From Ctena decussata (lineage: Eukaryota > Mollusca > Bivalvia > Lucinida > Lucinidae): a DNA stretch of 64,000 bases. The translations under genes were made by a program, and so were the position numbers. Position 1 is the first letter of the stretch. Each line of letters starts with the position of its first letter. Shown here piece by piece: positions 12,382 to 25,020 of this stretch. The DNA is taken from assembly GCA_963989385.1 (NCBI GenBank), contig OZ022505.1, forward strand, positions 58,035,737-58,099,736, read 5' to 3'. The notes below the pieces were generated by a model. That model ran no database searches. It was given only the letters and a program-made list of their open reading frames with translations, and had not been told where the DNA came from.

Positions 12382-13330
12382 TATTGAAGACTTTATTAGG
12401 AGTATGCTATGATTGTAAGCTGTTCGAATCTACAAACTCAGATTCTGACATAGAAGAATCGCTAAGTGATAATGATAAACTTGAAGATTGGAGTGATAAG
12501 TGGCTTTTAAGATTAAACACACTCAATTTGGTAAATGCTGTATCTTGCATTATGGATGCAATAATCGAAATCATACATATAAAATGCATGAAAATGGTGT
12601 GCCAAAAAACATAAGAAATAGTGAAACAGAGAAAGATTTAGGAATAACTTTTGATACAGACCTGAAATTCCGAAGACACATAAGTGATTGTATAAACAAA
12701 GGTAACAGAGTGATAGTATTAATCAGACGTTCATTCCTACATATTACTAGTAAATCATTTAGTAAACTGTACAAAACACTGATTAGGCCACACCTTGAAT
12801 GCAGAAATATAATAAGGAGTCCACGCTATAAGGAGATATTGAAGACAATGAAATGGTCCAAACCGTGCCACAAAGCTGCTATATACTGTCAGAAACATGA
12901 GTTACTGTGATAGACCTAAAGCATTGAGACTACCTTCACTGACATATAGAAGATTTCGAGGTGTCAAGATCCAAGTATACAAACTTTTACATAACTTAGA
13001 AGACATTCATTAAAACAGGTTCTTTAAGCTGAGTAATAATCGTACTCGTGGCCATGCACTCATACTAGAGAAAAAAATCATGTAAGAAAGAAATCCGCAA
13101 GACCTTCTTTTCAACAAGAGTTATTTCTCCAAGGAACACATTGCCAGAACAAGTTGTTACAGCACCGACCTTAAACACATTTAAGAATCACCTGCCCTGG
13201 ACAATTTCATTGGAGACAAGCAGTTCATTGTATTTCAGGATAATCCCTGGGTGTCCAGCCGAGAGGGGGATATAAGTTAAACCATCTTGCGTCCCCTACA
13301 AGATAATGTAATATAATGTAGTTGTTGTTG

Positions 13331-15534
13331 TTGCGGGGCGACCTGTATGAGTAGCATCTTTAAGTTGCTGAGACCTGCTCCTAAAGGGGATGTTTCAAAA
13401 TGGTCCACCCTTAGATTTTCTTCATACTTAATATTTTGATAACCTGGGGCAAATGAATTAATAAAATGGGGTTATCAATTTATTTTAAGAACTGTAGGGC
13501 TTAGGGTCGCACCTTGCAGAACCCCTTATCAGACATGATAAGAAGGGCTAAGTTAGAACCTGTCAAATTAACAGGATAATTTGAATGCATGCGTTGCCTA
13601 CTGAAATGAATTGCAGGTACCCTGCATATTATTCTGATACCATAAATTACTATGTTAACTTATAGAATTTTTTTATCGTCAACCGAATTTGAAAACTCTA
13701 TAAAAAAAACGACTATAAATAATCAGACATGGAATATAATTTTAATGTTTAGATCTGTTACTGTATTTGTTAAGCTATAATTTTTTTATCAGAATTAGGG
13801 TAAATATATCTTCTCTTTTTTATGAAAAGTTTTTATAGATTTTGAAACCGGTAAAATAGTTTTTGAAACTGAAATTTTGGGATAGATCAGGTTTTTTGGA
13901 GAATGTCAGTTTCATAGTAAAGGGAGGATTTTTCACTGCAACACTTGTTTATCTGTGACTTAAATTATAAATGACGTCCTACATTAATACCCATTCTGTA
14001 TGCAAATATTTTCTTCACTGGCTAAGATTTGGGAGCCAAGGATAATTCCCAAATGTGCTCCCACCCCCTCCCCCTCCTCACACCTCTGCAAACAAGTGTA
14101 ATCACCCAAAACAGTCAACATATTTTCTATCATCTGTAAAGAACTATAAATAAAAGATGACCAGGTAAAATTAATTTCAATGTTAACCTATTTTTTCATG
14201 CATCAGTGTCCTGAGTGTTTTTGTTTTGAAAATAACTTTAGGTTTGTATCTGTAGATGTCTCTAGATGTAAGGGAGGACGTTCCACATTTTCTTTCTAAC
14301 TACTGGCTGCATCAAGTTCTAGTGTGTTGGCTTGTATTTTTACATTACCTAGCTCACAGGCGGGGTGATCAATTATTTTTATTTCAACTTTTGACTGCAT
14401 CAAGTATTAGTGCCCTGAATTTAATTTATTAAAAATTTTGGCTTGCACTTGTAAATTGAACAGGCATAAAGCAAGACTCCAGCACCTGACTGCATCAAGT
14501 GTCCATGCCCTAATGAATCAAACAAAAAAGGAAAGAGACGAAGCATCTAAATTATCTGGGCACCACAATTTATGATGGAAGATAATCTGACACTTAGCAA
14601 GCTTGGGAAGACAACTCAACCTATCATCAAGATACTGACAGCAAACAGATCATTTATGTTGAGAAACAGCACCATGAAATAAGTTTTCAGTAGTGAAAAG
14701 ATGCAACTTTTTTGGGACTGACAATTAACGCACTTCTTGACTATCATCAGTATCATTGGAAGTGTCTATTTTGGTACTGTTAACCCATATGTATCCCTAC
14801 ATTGTAAAGGTGTAAGATAATGGGTGATGAAAAGAATCTGAATTTGATAAAATAGAACTAAAGCTGAGCATATAACAGCAATCCATGAGGAAACTAGTGC
14901 CTAAAAAGAGTCAGTTAAAACTGCTGGGGCTCTAAAATAGTTTTCCTGGGCTCCAAATAAGATATGTTGTCAGTCTAGGTAAAATAATTACCGGGTTATT
15001 ATTTTGAAAAATGAAAGAAAGAAAAAAAACACACCAAAAGATTTGATCTGAAAAGTTTCTGGTGTTAATGAGTTTGGACAGGCGACATTATCATCGATAT
15101 GCATTTTAATCTGAATTGGTATAATACAGAGATGGTATAGTTTACTTTAATGAAACATACATATGGGGAATCAAGAAACAAAATTACAGTTCAACAATAT
15201 AATGATTAATTAATGTTTTGGGGTGCCTGACGGCCCACATTCAGCAGCCCTTAAGTATAGTTTACCGGGCTCAGAATTTCTTTAACTTTCTTGTACACAT
15301 ATAAGAGGTATACAGCATGATTTAGTATAGATTCTTGACAACAACTGGATCATACTTTAACTGACAATTAATTTTTTATATAGGTGTGGTTTTCAGCATA
15401 TTTTGAGGGGTTATACCAAACAAAAAATAGTTTATACATAACCCGTTTCTTGATTCACGAATATACAAATTTCTTAAATGTTTCACATCAATTCACTGAT
15501 TTAAGTTTATAAATGAAATTGCAAAATCTGAAAA
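13331..15534. other. No gene recognised
   Basis: Apart from the degenerate tandem repeat at 14.2-14.5 kb there is only AT-rich sequence with several A/T homopolymers. Confidence 0.5.
14200..14500 (+). repeat. Degenerate tandem repeat of about 95 bp
   Basis: GCATCA(A)GT recurs at about 14202, 14308, 14397 and 14489, each followed by TAGTG or a similar stretch and GCCCT or CCTGA. Copies are poorly conserved. Confidence 0.45.
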
Positions 15535-16322
15535 TTGAAGGGGTCAGTGCAACAAGGTACCTATCTCCATTTTTCATAATTTCGAGGAAAATGGAGAAAA
15601 AAAACATCATTTTTTCTTGAAACTCGAAATAATTGATTTTTTGTTGCACAGTTAGTCAACATATGTTGAGAAACTTTGAATTCAATTGGCGTTGCGAGTA
15701 TTCCACTAGTTTTAAAGATATAAATTGAGAAAACTGGATTTTATCGATTTTGTTCGTGCAAGAAAGGGCCTAACTCCATATTTCATAAAACTGTAAGTCG
15801 CATTTTAAAAGTTTATGTGGCCATATCAGTAGCCAAACGGTACATAACATGGTGAGGACAACTTATTTCTAGCTATAGCATTAATGAAAAATGAAAAGGT
15901 TCCATATATGGCATGATTATCGATAAAAAGTTAAGATGGTTATGCAACAAAGGTCCTAACTCCATCATGTAATTTAACAGTTTAAAAAGGGTAAAATTTA
16001 GTTGAAAATGACTTTCGTCACCATAAAGTCTGTCTTAATATAAAAATATTTAGATACTTATATTCACTCTAAACCGATACCTTGATCAAATATAGTGAAG
16101 AAACAAATTCGATGGATTTAGGTCTTTTGTTGAAAAATAAGTCCAAAATGGAGATAGGACCTTTGTAAAAATTTTGCAACCTTATTAAAAACCATTTTTG
16201 GGCTGATTCAAGGTCAGAGGGGAAATAAATAGGTGAGGAAACATGTTTTCTACATGAAAGAGTGGTTAACTCATTTTTGGGCAAACGTGGAGATAGATCC
16301 CTTGTTGCACTCACCCCTTCAA
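15535..16322. mobile_element. 788-bp non-autonomous DNA transposon
   Basis: Ends TTGAAGGGGTCAGTGCAACA and the inverse TGTTGCACTCACCCCTTCAA; the inverted repeat continues to about 35 bp. The AATT at each end could be target duplication or part of the inverted repeat. Variants of GCAACAAAGGTCCTAACTCC recur inside at about 15545, 15765, 15945 and, inverted, 16150, giving internal sub-terminal repeats. Confidence 0.75.
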
Positions 16323-16738
16323 TTTGATAGTTCTAGGAACGGTATTTTAAGGGAACCCTCATTTTCATGGTATAAGTTACTTAAGTCAATCCTGTGCTAT
16401 GCTCAGCGCGTGAACTGAGGTAAATAATCCATTAGCAACACTGTTAGTCCTTAGGCAACACATATACGTAGAATCAAAAAAAATCTATGCGTGGACAGAT
16501 TCCTATGTAAAATTTACATAGGCTGAAACTCCGCCTTTAGCTACCAACCTGCAAGTCGTCCTGTGAGACATTTGGTCCTCCCCATAGATATCGCATACCT
16601 CAAACTTTGTAGTGTCGTGGCTTAGTCATATGTTTGTTTCATATTGACAATGCCAAGAAATGATCTGTATTGTAGCCATACATGTATTTTCAATTCATAT
16701 TTGTCTTTTGCTTGAGACATTTCACACTCTAAACACAT

Positions 16739-18655
16739 ATGAGCCGCGACACGACAAAACCAAAATAGTTGTTGTGCACCCAGTGCAGACTCAGATCAGC
16801 CTGGGCATCCGCTCAAGCTGATCAGAGTCTTCGCTGTCCGCATGACGGTAGCATAGACCCTTAGCTACCCTTTAAGCGCTAAGACGTCGCGCACGGTATT
16901 GGGGTACATTCACCGACAGATATGAAATTGACCCTACGGAAGCAATGCTTATTCGGATTTTATGCCATAAACTGTTTTGAAATCGTCAGTTGGTATTTAA
17001 GTTATTTTCGGGTCGATAAAGGTTGGCTTTGAGACGATGTAAATCCTAATGCGGGCGCAAAAACGGTTGGTTTTTGCCTAATGCGGGCGCAAAACGGTTG
17101 GTTTTTGCGCTAAAACGCGTGTAACTTTGTAACAATGTCGGCATGGTGGGCATACTCGAAGGCATGCTACACAGAAATGTCGAAATGAAATTTTGTGGAA
17201 ATTTGCTTACGAAAAAGAGGAAATTTTCTAGATTAACTCCATATTCATTTTATTGTTTAATCTTCAACAATCGTCATTTTAAATATTTATTGTTAAAAGT
17301 AAAAAAGTGTAACTCGCACTCAAATTAACGTCAAAATTGCAGGGTTAGTTACTTCGGAGAGTATCTATTGTATCGGAATAAATAAATTTTGAAAATATTT
17401 GGTTTTGATTTAAATGTACTTATGCATCACTTATGAGTTATATAAGAATAATTACTTTTTCTCTACGGACACGGAAAGAAATTAAAAAATTCCCGGTCTT
17501 AATTTTTGTAACAAATTTCAAATTTGACACCTAACTCTTACACCTGTCTATGTTGTTAAGCTGATTTGGACAAAATACTTACAGCAATCTGTGCAAAAAG
17601 CAAATTTGCAAAATGTACATTGTATGTTTGTATTATCTGCTAAATTGGGATTAAATTCTCTTGAACAATAAAATTGTTATGCGCATTTACATCGGTCTTA
17701 AATTTTGTAACGCGGCGTCAAATAAAGAAATGCAAACGTTACATGCATATGAAGCCTTATAGTTATAAGTGGCTGTCGAGCAATTTTCAGGTCTGCGTCA
17801 TTATAGTCCAACACGTCTTAAAGGTCAGCTCTGTGAAGCAAATAACTGTACTAAAAGGCAAAATATCATTTCCAAAAGTTCCATTTTCTTCACAAATTGA
17901 CCTATATTAAGCAACCACCTGTCTCAAGCAAGTGGTTTTTGCACCTCCCTTGGGTACTTGATTAATAAGGCAGGCTTGACTTTACATCAATATTTTCTCT
18001 TGCAATCGGAGAAAAAGCTTCTCAAAGTTTGAAGCAAATAAATATATAAAAACATGTATATGATATTTCACCAACATAAAAAATCTTCCTCCTGGCAAGA
18101 TGACTAGCAGAAAGAAAAGAAACGGGAAAGGTGACACAAGAGATATAATTCGTTCGATACCAAATCAGGGGATAGTATAGTAAAACGAAATAAATTATCG
18201 TGAAACGGCTAAAAGCTACCGTGTAGGGATATAGTGCGGCATATATTTGCAGCTTCCGACAGAATTTGTACAACAAACTCAGTTCATATCGTGTTCATAA
18301 ATGCAAATATATCCGTCTTATACTGAAAAAGCAAATGAATAAGCAAAACTGTAAATAAATTCTCATTGATGTCGTCCTTACAGCATGTTTAAAGGATCGG
18401 ACCGGTCTTCTTTTGTTACCGTGGCGTGTTTGGTTTGGTTCACTACATTCGGTATAAGACAGTCAAACCCCGCGGTTAACATTCTCATAAGGCGGAAAAG
18501 ATAGCCGCTTGACAGTTTGACGTTACGTTTTGTTCCCCAATACCGTGCGCGACGTCTTAGCAAGAGTCTGATCAGACTGGGCGGATGTTCAAGCTGATCT
18601 GAGTCTTCGTTGGGTGCAGAACCACTCTGTTGGTTTTTTCGTGTCGCGGTTCATA
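16739..18655 (+). repeat. Family A palindromic repeat, copy 5, split by a 1.7-kb insertion
   Basis: Left half 16739-16881 and right half 18558-18655 together make one ordinary family A repeat. A 1676-bp DNA transposon (16882-18557) sits at its core TAAGCGCTTAGC motif. Confidence 0.85.
16882..18557. mobile_element. 1.7-kb non-autonomous DNA transposon nested in family A copy 5
   Basis: Perfect inverted ends, AGACGTCGCGCACGGTATTG at left and the inverse at right, with TA on each side at 16880-16881 and 18558-18559. Its interior has a roughly 40-bp direct repeat around 17045-17110 (GCGGGCGCAAAAACGGTTGG). No transposase frame is present. The TA duplication suggests mobilisation by a Tc1/mariner-like or similar transposase, but the ends are not of a type I recognise. 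Confidence 0.8.
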
Positions 18656-19330
18656 TAACTCACACATACATCTCGAGCTAACCCATCAATATCTAGCGTC
18701 CTATAAATAGGACATAAGCGTCTGATCAGGGTCTCTACTATTTACATGAGATAAGTGGGTATTTCTCTTTAAAATGAAATAAAATGGATAAAAATACACT
18801 AAAACAGACACCCCTTTATTGACAAATTGACATATCCATTTGGTCAGGAGAGAATAGTCCATTGGGCATAAATGGGTTAAGAAACCTTTATCTACATTAT
18901 CGTGCATACAGTTGATGCCTTCTTATCAATTTAAGATATAAGAAATCTCCTAAATGTATGTAAACCTGCATCGCCTTAGCACAAGTTTGCAGTAAAAACT
19001 ATAAATGGAGATACCAATCACGAAATACAACCTAAAATTTACATTCTTGATATATTTACCTAAAAAGACCTACAGTTATTCATTTGAACTTTATGTATAA
19101 TTACATTGAGCCACGCCAACACACATGACTTTAAATGACGTCAAAACAAGCCATGGCTCCCTGCAATCGGATTGGACGTCGGTGACTTCATGACCTTATT
19201 TGCGCTGTTCCGCTGTTGGCAGAAAAACTGCATGTAAGTGTTTTACTTTTTCTATTTTAGCGCTTATATAAGATATTTTTATCAAGGTTTTGATTGAAAC
19301 CAATGTATATATACTGAGAGGTAAAAGAAA
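18656..19330. other. No gene recognised
   Basis: AT-rich sequence; nothing supported. Confidence 0.45.
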
Positions 19331-19617
19331 GTATACAGGTAACACAGTCGGGATTTTTCTACAGATTTCTCTGTTGCCTGTTTTTGGTGTCAGAGTTTCT
19401 GTGATGTTTTATCTTATGTATGTTCTTATTAGTTTTGGTTCGGTTTGGGTTGCTGAGTGGCCACCTTTTGGGAACAAGCTGCTCACTCGGTTGACCATAT
19501 GTTCTCTGTATCTTGATTATTTGTAATCTTAGTTGTTTCCAACTATGGTTTGAGGGCTGGATTTGAATTTTGATAGTTTCAGTTCCTGGTCTTTGCATAC
19601 TTTTTACTTCTACATAT
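19331..19617 (-). repeat. Dispersed repeat C, copy 3
   Basis: On the minus strand it reads AGTAAAAAGTATGCAAAGAC, then CAAATCCAGCCCTCAAACC and GTGAGCAGCTTGTTCCCAAA. Overlapping open frames on both strands are taken as chance. Confidence 0.5.
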
Positions 19618-20183
19618 CTGCATAACACCTAGGCACTGTTAATAAATACAATCATTTTTGCATAATTTGCGACAATTTTCTGTACAATAGGTCAAATAAT
19701 AAGAACACGTCATCGTTTAAAACCGACAAGGGGTCTTAGTCAACAATGTCGCTTAAGTAGCTCCCCTTTGAACATGCGCTTTGGACAATAGAGATGAATT
19801 TTATGTATTTTTATGCATTTCTTCGGAAGAGGGATGAAAGGTTTATAAGAAAATGTCCCACTCTGAGATGAATTAACGAGGTGAAGGATCAAAGTTTTGG
19901 AAACAAGAAATGATGTTTTTGGAATCTTTGGTAACGGGCATTGAGTTTGTATTGAGCTCTTATGGGAAGTTGATTCGCAATTTTCTTTCAAATAAACAAG
20001 TCAATAAGGTTCCATTCAAGTGCGCATAGAGGTGAGAAGCCAAATAAGTTTTCCGAAATTTTCAAGCAAACATTTCTGACACCAAGTAAGATAGACAAAC
20101 GTGAAATTCTCTATAGTTTTAATTCAAAGGGAGATAATTGTGACATGTAGCATGTCTAACTATGGTTGAAGCCGTTTGATGGG

Positions 20184-20306
20184 AGTTTCCCATTAAATGA
20201 CTATGTGGTTTTACTCACAGATTTTAGCGCTAGACATTCGTGACATGCAGAATGCCATTTACCATGAACAAAGCGAGTTTTGATGGGATCTGCTAAATTT
20301 GAATTA
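20184..20306. repeat. 123-bp exact duplicate, copy next to the LINE
   Basis: Identical by eye to 26881-27003 over all 123 bases. It abuts the 3' end of the LINE at 20307. On the minus strand it includes the end of the candidate exon and its GTGAGT donor. Confidence 0.9.
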
Positions 20307-23300
20307 GTGTAAACATATTTTATTTCAATTTTATACAAGTTATGTACAGGTTTCAAATTGTATACAATAGCAAAAGGATCTGAACGGAAGCCAGGGGCTT
20401 ATTTAGTTCATCTCCTGTGGAATATATCAAGCTGTATCAAAATAAGGCATAATTATATATCTATACTGGTAATACAGTGGCTAGTACTAAGTAGAATCGT
20501 ATAGCACAGCATTAAAATATTGTAGAAAATGATTACATAAACAGAAACAGAAAAAAACAACCAAAGACAAAAAAAAGATAAAAAACAGTCAGACAACAAA
20601 ATCTAAGTGGAGCCTTTGAAAACAGATAAAGACTAGAGCAACGTGTCTAATGTCAGGACGAGGTTTACCCGATAGGAATTTAATTTAATTTAACTACTAG
20701 TGGGTCAAGGTGAAAGCTTCATTAATTTAGCAGGCAGTTTCCAGGATACCATTACCTTCAAATAACATGAATTGGGTAACACTTACGAACCTGATGCATG
20801 TAGTTAAAATGAGCAATAACAATTGCATTGTAATATTGCATCAAGTTCCTTAGGAACTAAAACCGTTTACTGTCCTTAATGAAAGCTTGGACACATCCAA
20901 AAATAGTGTTATTTAGTGGTAAAGAACTGTTGCCGTGCATTAAAGTATCGAGTGAAACAGTACATATTTGAGACAAAGAGTTGGTCAGGTTACGACGTAT
21001 ATCAGTATAACGTGAACAATGAAAGAAATAGCGTTGTGCATTTTCAATGCTACCGCAGCTACATAAAGGTGAATCTATAATATTTTTCAAAAAAGGTCAT
21101 AATTAAGAGAGCTACATTTCGTTTTCAAGCGAGTATGGAGTACTTGTAATTTTCTATCTCCTGCGTAATAATATTTTGGAACAATCAACCTGTTTCGATT
21201 CAGGCGATTTTTAAACGAATTAACTGATGCAGAATTTCTGTCTTCGTCTTCAAGACTATTCCAGTCTCTAACTACGGAGGGAAGAAAAGATTGGTAATAT
21301 AGACTGGTTCGTGCTTCAACCGTTCTGATGTCATTGGCATTCCTTAAACTGTATCTTGAAAAACTATCAACTGTTTGGGGACCATTGAGGAAAGGTATAA
21401 GGGAGATAACAGTGATTGCATTTTGTAAAACAAGACTAATTTATGTTTGTATCTACGCGATTCCAAAGTTTCCCAACCCGTTTCATCATATAACGCCTGA
21501 ATCGAGACTAATTTTGTCGTGCCTGTGGCAATCCGTGCAGCTTCTATTTGAATTTTTTCGAGCTCTTGTTTTTCCTGTTGATTGCAGTTACTCCATACTA
21601 CGTCGCCATATTCAAGGATAGGCCGAATAAAGGAGATGTAAATAATTTCCAATGACTTACGATCCAATTCATATCTAAATTTTCTCATTATATTTAATCT
21701 TACCCAAGCCTTTTCTTTTATAAATTCAATTTGATTATGCCATGTGCAGTCGTTAGATAAGTGGACGCCTAAATGTTTGTGGGAGGCTACTTCAGCTACT
21801 TGTTGGTCTTGCATGAATATTGGAGGGTGTGCTTGTTGGTGGAGTTTCCGTCAGATCAACAGAGATTCAGTTTTTAGTGGGTTGAAGGTTACAAGCCAGG
21901 TTTTAGCCCATTTACTTATCTTCGTTATATCAGTATTTATGATTCCAGCTGCAGTAATGGGGTCCTGAACTACAATGTATAAACTCGTATCATCGGCGAA
22001 GAGGCGAATGTTTGAATTAATGCCATCTACAATATCATTGATATAAAGCAAAAATAAAAGAGGCCCTAAGATTGACCCTTGAGGGACCCCGGCTTTTATT
22101 TCATTCAATTTTGAGCTGACGCCCGGAAATACGACGCGTTGTCTTCTATTGGAAAGATAATCAGTAAACCATGATAAGAGATTGCCCGAGATACCAGCTG
22201 CATTTAGTTTATGTATGAGACCTGCATGCCATACGCGGTCAAAAGCCTTACTGATATCACAAAATATGACCCTAACCTCAAGTCCAGAATCTAATGCTTT
22301 ACAAAAGGTATCATAAATTAATGTAAGTTGATTAACTGTGGAGTCTCCAGGTATAAATCCAGATTGCAATGGTGTAAGGATCTCATTAGCAAGAAAGTGA
22401 TTATAAAGATGTTTGAAAACTATTCTTTCCATCGATTTGTCTAAATTGCTGAGAAGTGAGATTGGCCGATAATTTGATATTGAAGATGATTCACCGCCTT
22501 TGGAAACAGGGCAGACATGGACCGTTTTCCAAATGTCAGGAACAATTCCTTGAGATAAAAACTGGTTAAAGAGACAAGCAAGCGGCGAAGAAAGCACTTC
22601 GGCTAGTTCTCTTAGAACAATATTATTAATTTCATCTGGACCACTAGCTTTGCCTATAGGGAGAGATTTCAGGATAATCTGTACTTCAGTGGGAGTGATT
22701 AAAATATCGCGCAAAGGAGTACCATTGAATGGAGCAAGTACTGGTAAAACTGCGTTATTTTGATCTATCTGTGTTTGGTCTCTAAAAAAGTCGTTTAACA
22801 GATTTGCTTTTTCAATATCATCTGTAAAAACGGAACCATTAATCTTAAGCAGAGGAATTTGGGGCTTTGAGTCTTGGGAAATAAAAGTTTTAAGGGTTGA
22901 CCACCAGTCTTTGGAAGATAGTGGCTGTGTTTTTAATTTAGTGGATAGCTTTTCTTTAGTATTTCTTTTAGATTCACGAATTAAAGAAACAACTTTGTTG
23001 CGTAGTCTTTTAAATTTAGCCCATTGAACTGCCGATTGTGTTTGTTTTGCCCTACGAGATGCTCGTTTACGTTTTCTGATTTGTTGCTTAATTATCGTTG
23101 TCATCCAGGCAGGTTCAGATGGTCTTATTCGTACAAATTTGTTTGGTATACATGACTTTGTGAGACTAAAAATGGTGTCAGTTATGTTTTTTGCATGTTG
23201 GTTGATGTCTGTATTCTGTATGGATGTCCAGTCAAATGAGGTTGCTTTTGTACGAAGTAAGTTATAATCGCCCAGGGAATAATTCCACATATGTCGTATA

Positions 23301-24620
23301 TAGGACTTGAATTTCGGTTTTGCAAAATTAAAAATGCCAAAAATTGGACAGTGAAATCGTAAATCTTGTTCTAAAAAGGGTTCTCCTACTCCACTTACTA
23401 TGAGGTGTTTATTGTTACTTACAAGAAGAATATCAATTAATGTGGAGGAATGTTCAGTATAATGAGTATAATCGTCTATGCACTGGTAAAGAGAAAACTG
23501 TTCGCAAAGAGAATCTATTTTCCGTGCAGTCTGTTCATCAAGCATGTTAAAGTTAAAGTCACCGGTTATAATAATATCAGTTATACCAGTATCAATCGCT
23601 AGATGCAGTGAATCCTCAATGTGGTTATAGTACAATGAATCCGAGTTAGGCGGTCTGTAAAACAATCCAAATAAAAAATGCTTCTGTTTGAGGGTCAATT
23701 CGATCCACAAGCATTCTAGCCCTATAAGTTCCAAATCCCGTCTTCGTCGGTAGTGTAGAGACTGTTTTACATATAGCATTACCCCGCCATGGTTATCACC
23801 AAATCTATCCTTCCGTTCAGGAGGTTTAAAGGATGGTAAATATAAATCAGCTGATGGAGTGGTAGCGCTTAGCCAAATTTCAGAGAAGGCGAGAATGTCA
23901 AACTCAGATAATTCGCTGGCCAGAATGTCAAGTTTAGATTTAATGCTCTGAACGTTATAATGCACAAATGATAAATGACGAGCAAGGCTAGTGGAATTCA
24001 GTATTGAAGCTGACATGCTGGATAAGTTATTAAAGGAGCTATCCGAGGAAGATATTGAAGAAGGTCCTGGGTGTGGTTGAATATCCCCAGATCGTAGAAG
24101 GAGAGTGGACAGCCAGGCAATACCGACACTTATAAAAAGAATTTTCAAAGCAAATAAAGAGAACTCACAATTCCTTATGTATTTTTTGCCTAATGTAGAA
24201 CTCTTCAACAAATGGGGTACAGGAAGTTGAACCTTGTCTTGCGCTGCTATTAGAAATGACAATGTATTTACTGGCTGCTGTAAGGCTAATGTTAGAAATA
24301 TAAGACACAGTAAACCTGGAAACATGCGTGTACATACCCACATACGTAATATGGCGACCGTATCTCTACTGCAGCAGTTCATGAAATTTCCAGTAGGCAG
24401 AATAAGAAGAGTACAGTCGCCATCGTATGTATGTGACACAAAAGGGCACTAGTAGAATATTGCTTATGTCTCAAGAATTGTATTTCAGAAAAGCATCGTC
24501 CAAACACTCGACAAGTTGCTGCTCCTTGGATAAAAAAATGAAAAATGAAAGAAAACATGCATTGGAAACAATACACAGACATAAGGATATCAGGTTGGAG
24601 GGTAAATAGTAATACTACAT
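20307..24620 (-). mobile_element. Near-full-length CR1/Jockey-type LINE
   Basis: This region is a non-LTR retrotransposon read right to left. An endonuclease-reverse transcriptase frame (24439 down to 20857) is followed by a roughly 500-bp AT-rich 3' UTR. The 3' limit is placed at 20307, where the sequence switches abruptly to a 123-bp segment also found at 26881-27003. The 5' limit is uncertain; hydrophobic codons continue to about 24.6 kb. No target-site duplication was found by eye. The few lesions suggest a fairly recent insertion. Confidence 0.85.
20857..24439 (-). pseudogene. LINE endonuclease-reverse transcriptase (one nonsense codon and at least one frameshift)
   Basis: 862 codons are open from ATG at 24439. 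An APE-type endonuclease starts near residue 158 (HYNVQSIKSK, then SEIWL with the catalytic Glu, GDFNFN). The reverse transcriptase carries DISKAFDRVW (residue 728), GVPQGSILGPLLFLLYINDI (784) and FADD (814). A TGA at 21851 interrupts; the same frame resumes and stays open to 21344 (HKHLGVHL, RPILEYGDVVW). The C-terminal part (SFLPSVVRDWN, LCSCGSIENA with a Cys/His cluster) continues in a different frame to a stop at 20857. GDIQPHPGP at residues 118-126, after a hydrophobic stretch, resembles the 2A ribosome-skipping motif carried by some LINEs, but key residues are changed. Confidence 0.9.
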
Positions 24621-24896
24621 ACAAGATATAGATTTAAATGACAAGATAATAATAATAACAGTAATAATGGTAGATTATTGTTATAATAATTCAAGGTGAC
24701 TTGTTTATTATGAAACATCCAAATAAATCCTAACGAAACTGTGTCAGACGCGATCAAGTTGTTCTTTTCCTCAGTGTATTAATGTATTGCAGGAAAGCAA
24801 GTTGTGCGCATGCTACAGACGTGTACACAAACATGCACGCATGCATGCACGCTTCCTTTAACGAACACATGCTTTAATACAAAACTAAAAAACCTA

Positions 24897-24897
<1 letters not shown>

Positions 24898-24927
<30 letters not shown>

Positions 24928-25020
24928 TGTATGTATGTATCACGTGTGTATGCATGTATGCATGCATGCACGTATGTATGTATGTATGTATGTAAGTATG
25001 TACGTATATATGTATGTATT
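24898..25020 (+). repeat. TATG microsatellite
   Basis: (TATG)n, interrupted once by CACGTGTGTATGCATG and then resuming. Short frames on both strands here are repeat translation. Confidence 0.95.

Larger units (their letters stand above)
10980..13330 (+). mobile_element. 5'-truncated, decayed CR1-like LINE
   Basis: Pieces of a reverse transcriptase lie in order on the plus strand. The pre-RT segment (10991-11257, NRIAVKTVRKKHRSWKKYF) comes first, then RT from 11866 (NYHPISLTSISCKTVEKL, YDFAKAFDSVPHARLL, SVLGPVLFLVY). After a frameshift and a small deletion that removes the FADD motif, the thumb and C-terminal parts continue (DLGITFDTDLKFRRHI at about 12.64 kb, VIVLIRRSF) to about 13.29 kb. 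The end is marked by TAATATAATG followed by a GTT microsatellite, fitting a CR1/L2-type 3' tail. A family A repeat (11548-11785) interrupts it. It is not functional. Confidence 0.85.

Noticed and set aside
14560..14900. Possible LINE remnant (LTLSKLGKTTQPIIKILTAN)
   Set aside because: Resemblance to a reverse transcriptase thumb is too weak and there is no supporting context.
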